From contig NZ_WVHT01000005.1 in NCBI RefSeq assembly GCF_009834875.1, positions 62,001-126,000 of the forward strand: DNA of 64,000 bases, in the 5' to 3' direction. Every line of letters begins with the position of its first letter. Position 1 is the stretch's first letter. The notes under the pieces were generated by a model. It was given only the letters and a program-made list of their open reading frames with translations, searched no databases and was not told the origin of the DNA. The DNA is from Hufsiella arboris. GTDB taxonomy: Bacteria; Bacteroidota; Bacteroidia; Sphingobacteriales; Sphingobacteriaceae. The position numbers and the translations under genes were made by a program. Positions 27,412 to 36,541 of this stretch are shown here, one piece after another.

Positions 27412-28467
27412 ATGAAGATTGGTTTCATTCTTTTGATATTTTCTTATTGCTGGGCTTATGCGGATTGTAAGGGAAGAGGTTATATTGACGTATCCACAAC
27501 TCAATCAAAACAAAAGTCTCGTCCAGCTTCAATCGGTATAATTGGTGATACGTCCGATATTGCTACACCGACAACAGGCGGCACGGTTCTAATGGGTGGT
27601 GGCAACGATGTTAACCAGGCATTTCAGTGGATGATCAGAAAGAGTGGCGGAGGCGACGTTGTGGTTATCAGGGCTGCTGGCACAGATGCATATAATCCTT
27701 ATATAAACGCACTTGGAAAGGTTAATTCGGTTGAAACATTAAAGATCGATTCAAGGGAATTGGCTGACAACGATACAGTAATTTCTATTATTAAAAATGC
27801 AGAGCTTCTTTTTATTGCTGGCGGAGATCAATCTAACTACATGAAGTATTGGAAAGGAACTAAAACGGCAGATGCAATAAACTATCTCATGAATGAAAAA
27901 AAGGTTCCCGTTGGTGGTACAAGCGCCGGATGCGCCATTTTATGTGGCTATTACTTCAGTGGAGAAAAAGGGAGCATAACTTCAACAGAGGCGCTTGCCG
28001 ATCCTTATAACGCGGCGGTTACCTTGTATAAACAAGACTTTCTTCATCCACCCTTTTTAGAAAATGTTATTACAGATCAACATTATCTAACGAGAAACAG
28101 AGAAGGGAGGCATATTGCTTTTATAAGTCGGATTAAAAAAGATTGGAATGGAAAATTGACAGGAATCGCCGTCGATGAAAAGACTGCGTTATGCATAGAC
28201 AATAATGGTTACGCAACTGTATTTGGATCGAGTTATGCATTTATAATAAAACCAAATAATGGCAATATTGAAGTCTGCGAAAAAAATCAACGCCTTACAT
28301 GGATCAACGGAGAAAAGGCATTAGCTGTTTATCAGATAAAAGGAAAAGATTCAGGAGCAGGAGAAATTAAGTTAGCAGCTAAATCAATGAAGGATAAAAA
28401 ATCGGAAGGAAAATGGTTGTATTGGTGGGTGGATCAGGGTATTTTTAAAGCGTCCCATGAAAATTAA
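27412..28467 (+). CDS. Secreted cyanophycinase-like peptidase (family S51)
   Basis: A 351-residue member of peptidase family S51 (cyanophycinase / Asp-dipeptidase fold). An N-terminal signal segment (about 1-19) suggests export. The nucleophile elbow is visible as GGTSAGCAIL with Ser171, and VLMGGGNDVNQAFQWMIRKSGGGDVVVI and LLFIAGGDQSNYMKYWKGT are the other family blocks. Cyanophycinases cut multi-L-arginyl-poly-L-aspartate into beta-Asp-Arg dipeptides; relatives act on isoaspartyl or other peptides. The SusC/SusD pair just upstream probably works with it in scavenging. Confidence 0.82.
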   Translation: MKIGFILLIFSYCWAYADCKGRGYIDVSTTQSKQKSRPASIGIIGDTSDIATPTTGGTVLMGGGNDVNQAFQWMIRKSGGGDVVVIRAAGTDAYNPYINALGKVNSVETLKIDSRELADNDTVISIIKNAELLFIAGGDQSNYMKYWKGTKTADAINYLMNEKKVPVGGTSAGCAILCGYYFSGEKGSITSTEALADPYNAAVTLYKQDFLHPPFLENVITDQHYLTRNREGRHIAFISRIKKDWNGKLTGIAVDEKTALCIDNNGYATVFGSSYAFIIKPNNGNIEVCEKNQRLTWINGEKALAVYQIKGKDSGAGEIKLAAKSMKDKKSEGKWLYWWVDQGIFKASHEN

Positions 28468-28498
28468 AAGGCCGGTTAAGAACACCGGCCTTTTAATT
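28462..28498. terminator. Bidirectional terminator between peptidase gene and gldJ
   Basis: A perfect 15-nt inverted repeat (AATTAAAAGGCCGGT) around a 7-nt loop lies between convergent genes and overlaps the + strand stop. Each strand ends in a T-rich tail, so it can terminate both transcripts. Confidence 0.85.
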
Positions 28499-28499
28499 T

Positions 28500-30143
28500 T
28501 TATCTTACTTTCTTTGGCGCTTTTGAAGCGGGCTGTTTAAATTGAGGTTTTCCTTTTGAAGAAATCTCAGGAGCACCAACCAGCGTCATCGCACATCTGA
28601 AACCGAGTTCTGCGCTGGTTTCATCCTGCTGCATAAAGCGGCGGGTTGCCGGGTTAAGCCAATAAGCACGATCGTTCCATGATCCACCTTTGTATACTTT
28701 TGAACGGTCATTAACTAACGTTGTATAGCCATAAAGATTAGCGTTAACAGTATCTTTTTCGCCTCTGAAATCGGGATTATATGGCTTACCCGCAATCGCT
28801 GAAGCAGGAGCAGCTGTGTTTGCAGCACTTGAATCAGGGGCACCGTTATTCAGCTCAGCCCATTTTTGTTTTCTTGGAGACTTTGCCGGATCTTTTATCG
28901 GTCTTCCATACTTATCTTTGGCGTAAGTTCCCTTGTCTTTGTCTTCTAACCTTTTGTTTACATATTGGTTACCGCGGAAAGGACTGAAGTCTTCAAAATC
29001 TTCAAAAGATAATTTTCTATAAGTATCTTCTACCCATTCATTAACGTTGCCAGCCATATTGTACAAACCGAAGTCATTTGGCATGTAAGCTTTCACCGGT
29101 GCCGTAATATCAGCTTTATCGTTCAGATAGCCACCAGTTCCCATATTGTCACCCTCACCACGTTTAAAGTTGGCAAGGATCATTCCACGTGTTTTTTTCT
29201 TATTAGACCGTACGCCCAAACCAGACCAAGGGTAGATTTTTGAATCCGCAATATTCTCATACTCGGTATTTCCAATCAATCCTAACGCAGCATATTCCCA
29301 CTCAGCCTCTGTTGGCAAACGATAAGGTTGTTTCAAAACCCCATCTTCCAGGCGCACCGTACGCGTAGGCCCTTTACTTCCACCCTTAGCTCCTGAATTA
29401 GCTGCGGTAGCTGCAGGGTTCAAATCCTTTGGCATTTTTTTACCGTCGATTCCCTCGCCGCGATATTGACCATTAAGATAAATGTCGGTATTAAAAGGCT
29501 CTTGGGTTCCGGTTGAGGCAACCGTTGTAGCCCCTCCAGATTTTCCTTTTCCGCCACCAGCAAGTGATTTATAATCTAGTAATGCACCACGGTCGCGTAA
29601 TATTTGTTCGTTTACACGATCTGTACGCCATTCGCAATACGCATTGGCCTGCTCCCAGCTTACGCCTACAACCGGGTAGTCCTGAAAAGCAGGGTGTCGC
29701 AAATAATTGTCCACATATGGCTCGTTATACGAGAGAGGTTTTCTCCATACCAGTGTGTCAGGAAGTGAGTTGTAATAAGCTTCTTTGTCGTCTGGAAAAT
29801 TTCGTCTTATCCAATACATGTATTCCAGCCAATCAACGTTCGAAACTTCTGTTTCATCCATATAAAAAGATGGAACTGTTACGCGGCGCCTGGTGTTATC
29901 ATACTCGTAGGCCAAATCCTGGTTCAAGGTTCCGCCCATAACAAATGTACCACCCTCAATAGCGATAAGGCCCGGCCCAGGTCCGGGTTTTACTTTTTTA
30001 TTTACCTGGAAACCACCGTTATATTTATCGTTATATTTCCATCCGGTTTTAGACGAAGCGTTATTGCCTTTTGACTTACAGGCAATCACCAGAGTGCTGC
30101 AAGCAAGCAGATATAACAATTGATGAGTAAAAGTCTTTTTCAT
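28500..30143 (-). CDS. gldJ: Gliding-motility lipoprotein GldJ (FGE/sulfatase-modifying fold)
   Basis: GldJ-like lipoprotein, about 547 residues. I chose the ATG at 30143, which starts a lipoprotein signal (MKKTFTHQLLYL ... LVIAC); a start three codons upstream is possible. The body is a formylglycine-generating-enzyme-like (SUMF1) domain: IAIEGGTFVMGG, PVVGVSWEQANAYCEWR, YRLPTEAEWEYAA, MAGNVNEWVEDTY, YKGGSWNDRAYWLNPATRRF, LGFRCAMTL. GldJ is essential for gliding and type IX secretion in Flavobacterium and has no known enzymatic role. porV lies divergently next to it. Confidence 0.88.
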   Translation of the reverse strand: MKKTFTHQLLYLLACSTLVIACKSKGNNASSKTGWKYNDKYNGGFQVNKKVKPGPGPGLIAIEGGTFVMGGTLNQDLAYEYDNTRRRVTVPSFYMDETEVSNVDWLEYMYWIRRNFPDDKEAYYNSLPDTLVWRKPLSYNEPYVDNYLRHPAFQDYPVVGVSWEQANAYCEWRTDRVNEQILRDRGALLDYKSLAGGGKGKSGGATTVASTGTQEPFNTDIYLNGQYRGEGIDGKKMPKDLNPAATAANSGAKGGSKGPTRTVRLEDGVLKQPYRLPTEAEWEYAALGLIGNTEYENIADSKIYPWSGLGVRSNKKKTRGMILANFKRGEGDNMGTGGYLNDKADITAPVKAYMPNDFGLYNMAGNVNEWVEDTYRKLSFEDFEDFSPFRGNQYVNKRLEDKDKGTYAKDKYGRPIKDPAKSPRKQKWAELNNGAPDSSAANTAAPASAIAGKPYNPDFRGEKDTVNANLYGYTTLVNDRSKVYKGGSWNDRAYWLNPATRRFMQQDETSAELGFRCAMTLVGAPEISSKGKPQFKQPASKAPKKVR

Positions 30144-30302
30144 TCTAACCAATGAGCATTAATTTGATAAAAATAATAATATAATTCACAGCAATCAAGC
30201 AAGAAAAATAATATCGAAGCTGTTTAAAACGCTTAATTACGTAATAGCTACGCTGAATGTTACGTTTATTATCACACTTTAGTTTCACACTAGATAATGA
30301 TT

Positions 30303-30332
30303 TTGACAATGTCATAAAGCTAATTATCTTTA
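30303..30332 (+). promoter_or_regulatory. Promoter for porV
   Basis: TTG (30303-30305), a 19-bp spacer and TATCTTTA (30325-30332) fit the Bacteroidota TTG-N19-TAnnTTTG promoter with one mismatch. It lies 27 bp ahead of the porV start. Confidence 0.55.
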
Positions 30333-30359
30333 ACTTATATTGCACTCGGGTCATTGTCT

Positions 30360-31556
30360 ATGATATCTAAAACGTTCGCTTTCGCTACTACTTTATTACT
30401 GGGTGTGATTTCTGACAGCATTGCTTTGGCGCAAGTTGGTGGTCCCGATGATCCGACAACTGATGGGCGTGCCGGAAGCCAGATTATACAAACAGGTGTA
30501 CCTTTTCTGCTGATCGCACCCGATGCCAGGTCTGGTGCAATGGGAGATGCCGGAGTTGCAATTTCGGTAGATGCTAACGCAACACATTGGAATCCTTCAA
30601 AGCTAGCCTTCGTTGAAAATAATACCAGCGTTGCATTGTCGTATACACCCTGGTTGCAAAAGCTTGTTCCTGACATAAACTTAGCTTATTTATCTGCTTT
30701 TCACCGCCTGGATGACCGGAATGTGATAGGTGGCTCTATTCGTTATTTTTCACTGGGGCAAATTCAGCTGACGGATATTTATGGCCAGAATACCGGAACA
30801 TATGATCCTAACGAGTTTGCAATCGACGGCACGTATGCACGGAAATTTGGAGACAAGTTTTCTTTGGGTACTTCTTTGAGGTTCATTTACTCGAAGCTTT
30901 CAAACGGGCAGTTTCAGCAAGGACAGGATATACATGCCGGAACGGCTCTTGCCGTTGATGCGGCAGCTTACTATAAAAATGAAACCCAGCTTTTTGGCAA
31001 GGATTCCCGAATTTCAGCGGGACTTAATATTTCCAACATCGGTAACAAGATTAGCTACGTTGACAATGGCGCAAAGGTTTATCTGCCAACAAATCTTAAA
31101 CTTGGCGGGGCCACGACTTTTTTTATTGACGATTTCAACGAATTTACCGTTACACTCGATCTAAACAAGCTGTTAGTTCCATCGCCCCCGGTTTATGCTG
31201 TCGACGCAAACGGTCAGATATATATTGAATCAGGAAGAGACCCATCCGAATTATCAGTACCAGCAGCGATTTTCGGCTCATTCTCAGACGCTCCCGGCGG
31301 CTTCTCGGAAGAAATGCAGGAAATCAGCTACTCGACAGGCTTAGAATACTGGTATAACAAGCAGTTTGCATTAAGGGCAGGTTACTTTTACGAAAATCCA
31401 AACAAAGGTGACAGACAGTATTTTACGTTAGGCGCCGGATTGAAATACAATATTTTTGATCTCGATTTCGCTTACCTTATCGGAAGCCAGGATAAAAGTC
31501 CGCTGGCTAATACCCTTCGTTTCTCACTTGTTTTTAACTTTGTGCCCAAAAAATAG
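30360..31556 (+). CDS. porV: Type IX secretion system outer-membrane protein PorV
   Basis: PorV (LptO), a FadL-like outer-membrane barrel that receives T9SS cargo from the SprA translocon and passes it to the sortase PorU. From the ATG at 30360 it has 398 residues; a TTG two codons upstream is less likely. After the signal peptide (ending ALAQ) comes the family start QTGVPFLLIAPDARSGAMGDAGVA, then SVDANATHWNPSKLAF. The end shows YFTLGAGLKYNIFDLDFAYL. gldJ is its divergent neighbour and ispF follows after 3 bp. Confidence 0.92.
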   Translation: MISKTFAFATTLLLGVISDSIALAQVGGPDDPTTDGRAGSQIIQTGVPFLLIAPDARSGAMGDAGVAISVDANATHWNPSKLAFVENNTSVALSYTPWLQKLVPDINLAYLSAFHRLDDRNVIGGSIRYFSLGQIQLTDIYGQNTGTYDPNEFAIDGTYARKFGDKFSLGTSLRFIYSKLSNGQFQQGQDIHAGTALAVDAAAYYKNETQLFGKDSRISAGLNISNIGNKISYVDNGAKVYLPTNLKLGGATTFFIDDFNEFTVTLDLNKLLVPSPPVYAVDANGQIYIESGRDPSELSVPAAIFGSFSDAPGGFSEEMQEISYSTGLEYWYNKQFALRAGYFYENPNKGDRQYFTLGAGLKYNIFDLDFAYLIGSQDKSPLANTLRFSLVFNFVPKK

Positions 31557-31559
31557 CGC

Positions 31560-32039
31560 ATGAAGATTAAAGTTGGATTCGGATTTGACGTCCACCAGTT
31601 AAAAGAAAACCATCCATTTATATTAGGCGGAGTAAAACTTGAACATCACTCGGGTGCTTTTGGACATTCTGACGCTGATGTTTTAGTTCATGCAATTTGC
31701 GACGCTTTATTAGGGGCGGCAAACATGCGAGATATCGGCTATCATTTTTCAAATACCGACGACAGATGGAAGGGAATCAGCAGCCTTTTATTGTTAAAAG
31801 AATGTGTCAGGTTAATCGGCGAAAAGAATTGGAAAATTGGCAATATCGATGCGATGATTTGTCTTGAGGCCCCCAAAATTAATCCACATACGGGCGCTAT
31901 GAAAGCAAATATTGCTGAAGCTGCAGGTATTGATGCGGAAGATATTTCGATCAAAGCTACAACAAATGAGAGTATGGGTTTTATCGGGAGACAGGAGGGT
32001 ATAGTCGCTTATGCTGTTTGCCTTATCGAAAAATATTAA
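31560..32039 (+). CDS. ispF: 2-C-methyl-D-erythritol 2,4-cyclodiphosphate synthase
   Basis: IspF, fifth step of the MEP isoprenoid pathway, which converts CDP-methylerythritol 2-phosphate into the cyclic diphosphate with release of CMP. It has the standard 159 residues. Signature elements are VGFGFDVHQL (zinc Asp/His), GHSDADVLVHAICDALLGAA, and the C-terminal KATTNESMGFIGRQEGI. It is a homotrimeric zinc enzyme. It ends directly against the convergent glycosyltransferase gene with no spacer. Confidence 0.97.
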   Translation: MKIKVGFGFDVHQLKENHPFILGGVKLEHHSGAFGHSDADVLVHAICDALLGAANMRDIGYHFSNTDDRWKGISSLLLLKECVRLIGEKNWKIGNIDAMICLEAPKINPHTGAMKANIAEAAGIDAEDISIKATTNESMGFIGRQEGIVAYAVCLIEKY

Positions 32040-34058
32040 TCAATCGTTTGTGCGACGGTGCTTAAAGTAATAAAACGCAAGGTTGGCAGCAATAACGAAA
32101 TGATTAAGGAGATTCGGAATTAATCCGTAATGCTTAGTGAAGATATTAAACCGTTCTTTTAAACTTTGTCTGTGGCGTTTTTTTGACATACCTCCAACCA
32201 TATACTTTGCTACATATTTTCGCGTATTAACGATTTTCGAAGAATTCTTTACCGCTTCAAGTATCCAGTCAATATCCGAGCTGAGTTGATAATTGAGATT
32301 GTAAGGTTTAGCCAGACTTCTTTTTATATAAATCGCCTGATGGCTCACACTCATCCCAAAGCGGAAGCTTTTATAAGTGAATGTTTCGGGAGCTACATGC
32401 CGCCTCTTTCCCAGATTTTCCCAATTTTCATTATACATCTCCGTCTCTCCGTAATAAATATCTGCGTTTGAAGAGGAAGAAAAGACATCACTAACCGTAT
32501 CCGGTGAATAAAACTCGTCACCGGAATTCATGAATATCACGTAGTCGCCGGTTGCCAGTGCCAGGCCTTTATTCATCGCATCGTAAATGCCATGATCTTT
32601 TTCTGATACCCACTTTGCTATTTTTTGATCGTATTCCTTAATAATATCAATTGTACCGTCGTTTGAATTTCCGTCTATAATGATGTACTGGATTTTTGAA
32701 TAAGTTTGATTGATCACGGAAAGGACCGTACGCTCAATGTCTTTAACATTATTGTAAACAACGGTTATCACTGATAAGACGGGCTCAAAGGGCTCTTTTG
32801 CTAAAAGCTGCTCATATAATATGATGTGCTTACGGGCAACGATAGTTTCACTGAAGTTTTCCCGTACAATCTTGCTCGCGTTACGACGTAAAATCTCTTT
32901 TTCCGGAGTTTCAAGCACCCACGCCAGGCCGTTAGCCAAGTCATCGGAATTTTTATATTCAGCGAGGTACCCGTTGGTAAGATGCCTTACCATGTCAGGA
33001 ATACCGCCAGTGGTAAAAGATACAACTGGTGTTCCGCAGGCGAGACTTTCCATTACCGTGTTCGGGAGGTTGTCATCGAGTGAAGGAGTCAGAAAAACAT
33101 CGACTGCCGAGTAGCAGTAGGCCAGCTTTTCGTCGTTGCTGATTGTTCCCAGAAAAGTTGTTTTTACCGGGAAGTTGGGAACATTTTTATTATCTCTGTT
33201 TCCAAAAACTACCAATTCGATCTTTTGAGCTGGAACCCTTTTTGTCAATAATTCCAATGCTTCAATGAGATAGGGCGTTCCTTTGTGAAGATCATTTCTT
33301 GATGGCATAAAGCCACTTAAAATCAAAAATTTGTCCTTAGACAAGCCAAGGAACTCTCGAGAGATATCTTTGTCATGCGGATTAAATACAGTTGTTTCTA
33401 ATGTGTTTGGAATTACATGGACCGGAAAACCCTTCAACAAGCCACTTTTGCTGGCGGCCCCGCCCATCCAGTTACTGGGAGAAATAATGTTAAAACTCAG
33501 CTGTTTATATGCCCTATTTTTTTGAAGCCAGATATCATGTGAAGCGTCGCTCGGATTAGATGTTTTCAGAACCGGGCAATTACCGCATTCATGTTCATAG
33601 TGGTCACAGGAATATCGGACATGGCAACCACCGGTGAAAGCATTACTATCGTGAAATGTCCAGACAATGGGTTTATTTAGCTTAGCGATCTTTTGTAGAT
33701 CTTTTGGTCGCAAAAATCCATGATTGATCCAATGTAAATGAATGATATCGGCCTCTTGTAACTCCTTGTTTTTGGTAATATCGGTTCCCCAGAAAGGGTA
33801 TGAAAATGGAATTTTTATGGGCTTAGATATGAATGAGGAAATAAAGCGCTCAGCTAAAATTCCAAAAGCAGTTATCATTTTGCGGAAACCGCCTTTGTTA
33901 AAGCTTTTTATTGTATGGTCGTTTCCAAATTTATAGTTAACCCAGATTTCAGATTGAATGCCCTCTTGTTTTAACGCTTTATCCAAACGAATACATGCCC
34001 GTCCCGCACCACCGTTTCCGTCATATGAATTGATATGAATAATTTTCACAGGCTTCAA
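32040..34058 (-). CDS. Two-domain glycosyltransferase (GT4 + GT2 fusion)
   Basis: A 672-residue fusion. The N-terminal part (about 1-395) is a GT4-type (GT-B) transferase: IIHINSYDGNGGAGRACIRL at the start, IPNTLETTVFNP, and the donor-site segment FLTPSLDDNLPNTVMESLACGTPVV. The C-terminal part (about 405-640) is a GT2 (GT-A) transferase: VLSVITVVYNNVKDIERTV, DGNSNDGTIDII, SEKDHGIYDAMNKGLALATGDYVIFMNSGDEF. It probably adds two sugars in succession to a surface glycan. It faces ispF tail to tail and lies divergent from the methyltransferase at 34101. Confidence 0.88.
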   Translation of the reverse strand: MKPVKIIHINSYDGNGGAGRACIRLDKALKQEGIQSEIWVNYKFGNDHTIKSFNKGGFRKMITAFGILAERFISSFISKPIKIPFSYPFWGTDITKNKELQEADIIHLHWINHGFLRPKDLQKIAKLNKPIVWTFHDSNAFTGGCHVRYSCDHYEHECGNCPVLKTSNPSDASHDIWLQKNRAYKQLSFNIISPSNWMGGAASKSGLLKGFPVHVIPNTLETTVFNPHDKDISREFLGLSKDKFLILSGFMPSRNDLHKGTPYLIEALELLTKRVPAQKIELVVFGNRDNKNVPNFPVKTTFLGTISNDEKLAYCYSAVDVFLTPSLDDNLPNTVMESLACGTPVVSFTTGGIPDMVRHLTNGYLAEYKNSDDLANGLAWVLETPEKEILRRNASKIVRENFSETIVARKHIILYEQLLAKEPFEPVLSVITVVYNNVKDIERTVLSVINQTYSKIQYIIIDGNSNDGTIDIIKEYDQKIAKWVSEKDHGIYDAMNKGLALATGDYVIFMNSGDEFYSPDTVSDVFSSSSNADIYYGETEMYNENWENLGKRRHVAPETFTYKSFRFGMSVSHQAIYIKRSLAKPYNLNYQLSSDIDWILEAVKNSSKIVNTRKYVAKYMVGGMSKKRHRQSLKERFNIFTKHYGLIPNLLNHFVIAANLAFYYFKHRRTND

Positions 34059-34100
34059 AAATACAATTCATTTGCTTTCTTTTTATTTTCTTTGTAAGGC

Positions 34101-34853
34101 ATGAATAACGAATTAACTGATCTAACGTTCTGGAAAGAATATTGGGAATCTAAAAAAGGATTGGCTTTTAAGGTTCCTGAAAATTACACTTTTCATAAGC
34201 AACTCAAGCAAATCGTAAAAGACGATAACATTAAATCAGCTATTGAAATTGGCGGTTTTCCGGGTTATTATGCTATTTATCTAAAGAAATACTTGTCTGT
34301 CGACACTTCGCTGCTAGATTATTATATCCATCCGGAAATTGTTAAAGAAGTGCTTGAGGTGAACGGTTTGCGACGCAATGACATCGATGTTATTGAAGCT
34401 GATTTGTTTTCCGCGGTACCGGAACGTCAATTTGATCTGGTTCTTTCATGCGGTCTGATCGAACATTTTGAAGATACAACCGATATCATTTCCAGGCACT
34501 TGAAATATTTAAAGCCTGGCGGAACACTGTTTATAACGCTCCCTAATTTTTTAGGAGTGAACGGTTGGGTGCAGCGGACGTTCGATAAGGAAAATTATCA
34601 AAGACACAATGTCGAAGCGATGGATATCTCAAATCTTGTGCAGGCAGCGGTTAGTCTGAGATTGCATGATATTGATATTTACTATCATGGGGGTTTCAGT
34701 ATATGGCTGGAAAACTGGAGAGAAAAAAGCCTGTTAACGAAAGCCTTTATCAAAGCTTTATGGCTTGCAGGGAAAATTCCGACGAAAATGTTCAGATTTG
34801 AGTCGTTAGAATTATCGCCTTATATCGTTATGACAGCTAAAAAACCTATCTGA
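34101..34853 (+). CDS. SAM-dependent methyltransferase
   Basis: Class I methyltransferase of 250 residues. Motif I is IEIGGFPGYYAIYLKKY (about residues 47-63), and the acidic and post-motif segments are FDLVLSCGLIEHFEDTTDIISRHLKYLKPGGTLFITLPN. The acceptor is not readable; the setting among glycosyltransferases suggests glycan methylation. It is a lone + strand gene between two minus-strand groups. Its 3' end overlaps the convergent glycosyltransferase at 34846 by 8 bp. Confidence 0.82.
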   Translation: MNNELTDLTFWKEYWESKKGLAFKVPENYTFHKQLKQIVKDDNIKSAIEIGGFPGYYAIYLKKYLSVDTSLLDYYIHPEIVKEVLEVNGLRRNDIDVIEADLFSAVPERQFDLVLSCGLIEHFEDTTDIISRHLKYLKPGGTLFITLPNFLGVNGWVQRTFDKENYQRHNVEAMDISNLVQAAVSLRLHDIDIYYHGGFSIWLENWREKSLLTKAFIKALWLAGKIPTKMFRFESLELSPYIVMTAKKPI

Positions 34854-35745
34854 TCTTTTTTGCAACAAATCGTACCAGTCGTTGCAGGATATTGCCTTTT
34901 CGTTTTGCCAGAAAATCTCTTATTGCGTAATACGCTGCAAAATTTTCTGAGACCTGTGACGGAAACTCAGTAATAGGGTAACGGTTCAGGATTACGTTGT
35001 AGATATCCTCATTATTGGAATGCACGCCGGTGCCGTCATGGCCGATATTTTGTATTAATGATTTCGAAGGATTAAGAGTAAGCCCATTTTTCAGGAAAAT
35101 AGAAGCATACCAGCGAATTGCCCACGAATTATTTTTGCCATTTTTAAATTCCTTCATCTGCTTCCAGAAATTCATTTTACCGTCTATCGAAAACCGGTTG
35201 ATTTTTTCCTTGTCAAATTTGGACATCAGCTTGTCGACATCTGGCTCAAAGTTGTTCCATGCCCTTTTCCACGTAGCCCAGCCCCAGCTGGTAGCGGCAC
35301 GATAGAAAAAAGTTTGGGGAAGATTCGGCGCTTTGAGCGGATACATGTAGGCACCTATGTGCATCACTTGTTCATCGTCTTTGTATCGCTTTAAGGAATC
35401 ATTAAAATACTGCAGCGTATACGGCGATGAGATAAGATCGTCTTCAAAAACAATCACTTGTCCATACTCTTGCACAAGTTGCGAAACACCCTCAATGATC
35501 GATTCGGCAAGCCCTGCGTTTTCTTTTCGCTTGAAAATTTCTACGGACTTAAAACCTGAAACGCTGTCAATAATCTCGCGAACTTCAGCAACGCTGCGTT
35601 CATCGTTTTGAGATTTTGGCCCATCAGAAAAAATAAAGAGGCGCGTTTCATCCGCCAGCAGATTTTGCTGTAAGAATTTAATAGTACGGCGGGTATGATC
35701 CGGACGATTATATACAAAGAGTGCAACAGGAGCGAAATGCTGCAT
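34846..35745 (-). CDS. Glycosyltransferase (GT-A fold, sugar transferase family)
   Basis: A 299-residue GT-A-type transferase. The opening PVALFVYNRPDHTRRTIKFLQQN, the segment LFIFSDGPK and the metal-binding FEDDLISSPYTLQYFNDSL are seen, followed by RAATSWGWATWKRAWNNFEPD, typical of this bacterial GT group. Donor and acceptor are unknown. It ends within the convergent methyltransferase (8-bp overlap) and begins 2 bp after the stop of the methyltransferase upstream on the minus strand. Confidence 0.82.
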   Translation of the reverse strand: MQHFAPVALFVYNRPDHTRRTIKFLQQNLLADETRLFIFSDGPKSQNDERSVAEVREIIDSVSGFKSVEIFKRKENAGLAESIIEGVSQLVQEYGQVIVFEDDLISSPYTLQYFNDSLKRYKDDEQVMHIGAYMYPLKAPNLPQTFFYRAATSWGWATWKRAWNNFEPDVDKLMSKFDKEKINRFSIDGKMNFWKQMKEFKNGKNNSWAIRWYASIFLKNGLTLNPSKSLIQNIGHDGTGVHSNNEDIYNVILNRYPITEFPSQVSENFAAYYAIRDFLAKRKGNILQRLVRFVAKKIR

Positions 35746-35747
35746 TT

Positions 35748-36515
35748 TTAGAATATTTTTAAAGTGGATGTTTTATGAGTCAGAACGGTGTATGCATTGG
35801 CAAATTCTTCTTTCTTTTTTTGCCCTGCGATATTCGAAAGAAGCTTTTTTACTCCAAATTCCAGATCTATTTTAAACGACTTAAACGCTGATTTCTTTTT
35901 TTTCTGATTAACAAAGGTGTTGAACTTTGTTACTTCGGGCGCAATCATCGATATTTTGTCACTTAAAATTTCCAAACCTTCTGTTTTTAAAAGAAAGCGC
36001 AAGGATGATGGTGTGTACATATTTATGTGACCATAATTCAGAAAATGTTTTGTTTTTTTATCCATTCCGAATTTATAATCGCGGGGTACTTCAATAACCT
36101 GGTATTTTGAAACCCGTTTCAATTCGCGCAACAATATTCGTTCAAACTCAACGTGTTCTAAAACATGCGATAAGATTACCAGGTCAAATTCATCGTCGCC
36201 GAAAGGAATATGATAACCATCAAATTCTTGAACAGAGTGTAATTTCGCTATGTTTCGTGATTTAATTTGCTCTACGCCGCTTTTGGAAAGTTCAAGGGCG
36301 TGCATTTCTGGCGCAAAATTCCATTTGCCAAGAAAAAATAGAATGCTTCCATCGCCGGCACCTACCTCGAGTATTTTTTTGAACTCGCGGCCTTTACATA
36401 CATCGGCAATATTTTGTGCTTTGTAACGTGCGCCAAGCATACGCCAGGCATCATCATGGTTTTCGTAAAATCCGTCGTAGGCGGTTTTAATATTACTGTC
36501 AATATCCGACTGCAT
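35748..36515 (-). CDS. Class I SAM-dependent methyltransferase
   Basis: Methyltransferase of 255 residues. Motif I is KILEVGAGDGSILFFLG (about 46-62), and the later block FDLVILSHVLEHVEFERILLRELKRVSKYQVIEVPRDYK is of the UbiE/Methyltransf_11 type. The C-terminal part is lysine-rich (NQKKKKSAFKSFK). It is the third gene in a minus-strand run of four that starts at 38292, and probably modifies a glycan or a sugar intermediate. Confidence 0.82.
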   Translation of the reverse strand: MQSDIDSNIKTAYDGFYENHDDAWRMLGARYKAQNIADVCKGREFKKILEVGAGDGSILFFLGKWNFAPEMHALELSKSGVEQIKSRNIAKLHSVQEFDGYHIPFGDDEFDLVILSHVLEHVEFERILLRELKRVSKYQVIEVPRDYKFGMDKKTKHFLNYGHINMYTPSSLRFLLKTEGLEILSDKISMIAPEVTKFNTFVNQKKKKSAFKSFKIDLEFGVKKLLSNIAGQKKKEEFANAYTVLTHKTSTLKIF

Positions 36516-36541
36516 GGGGAGTTTGTTTTATTAAAACCAGG

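Noticed and set aside
30145-30354. 69-codon minus-strand ORF between gldJ and porV
   Set aside because: It covers the divergent promoter region, is AT-biased and shows no protein pattern.
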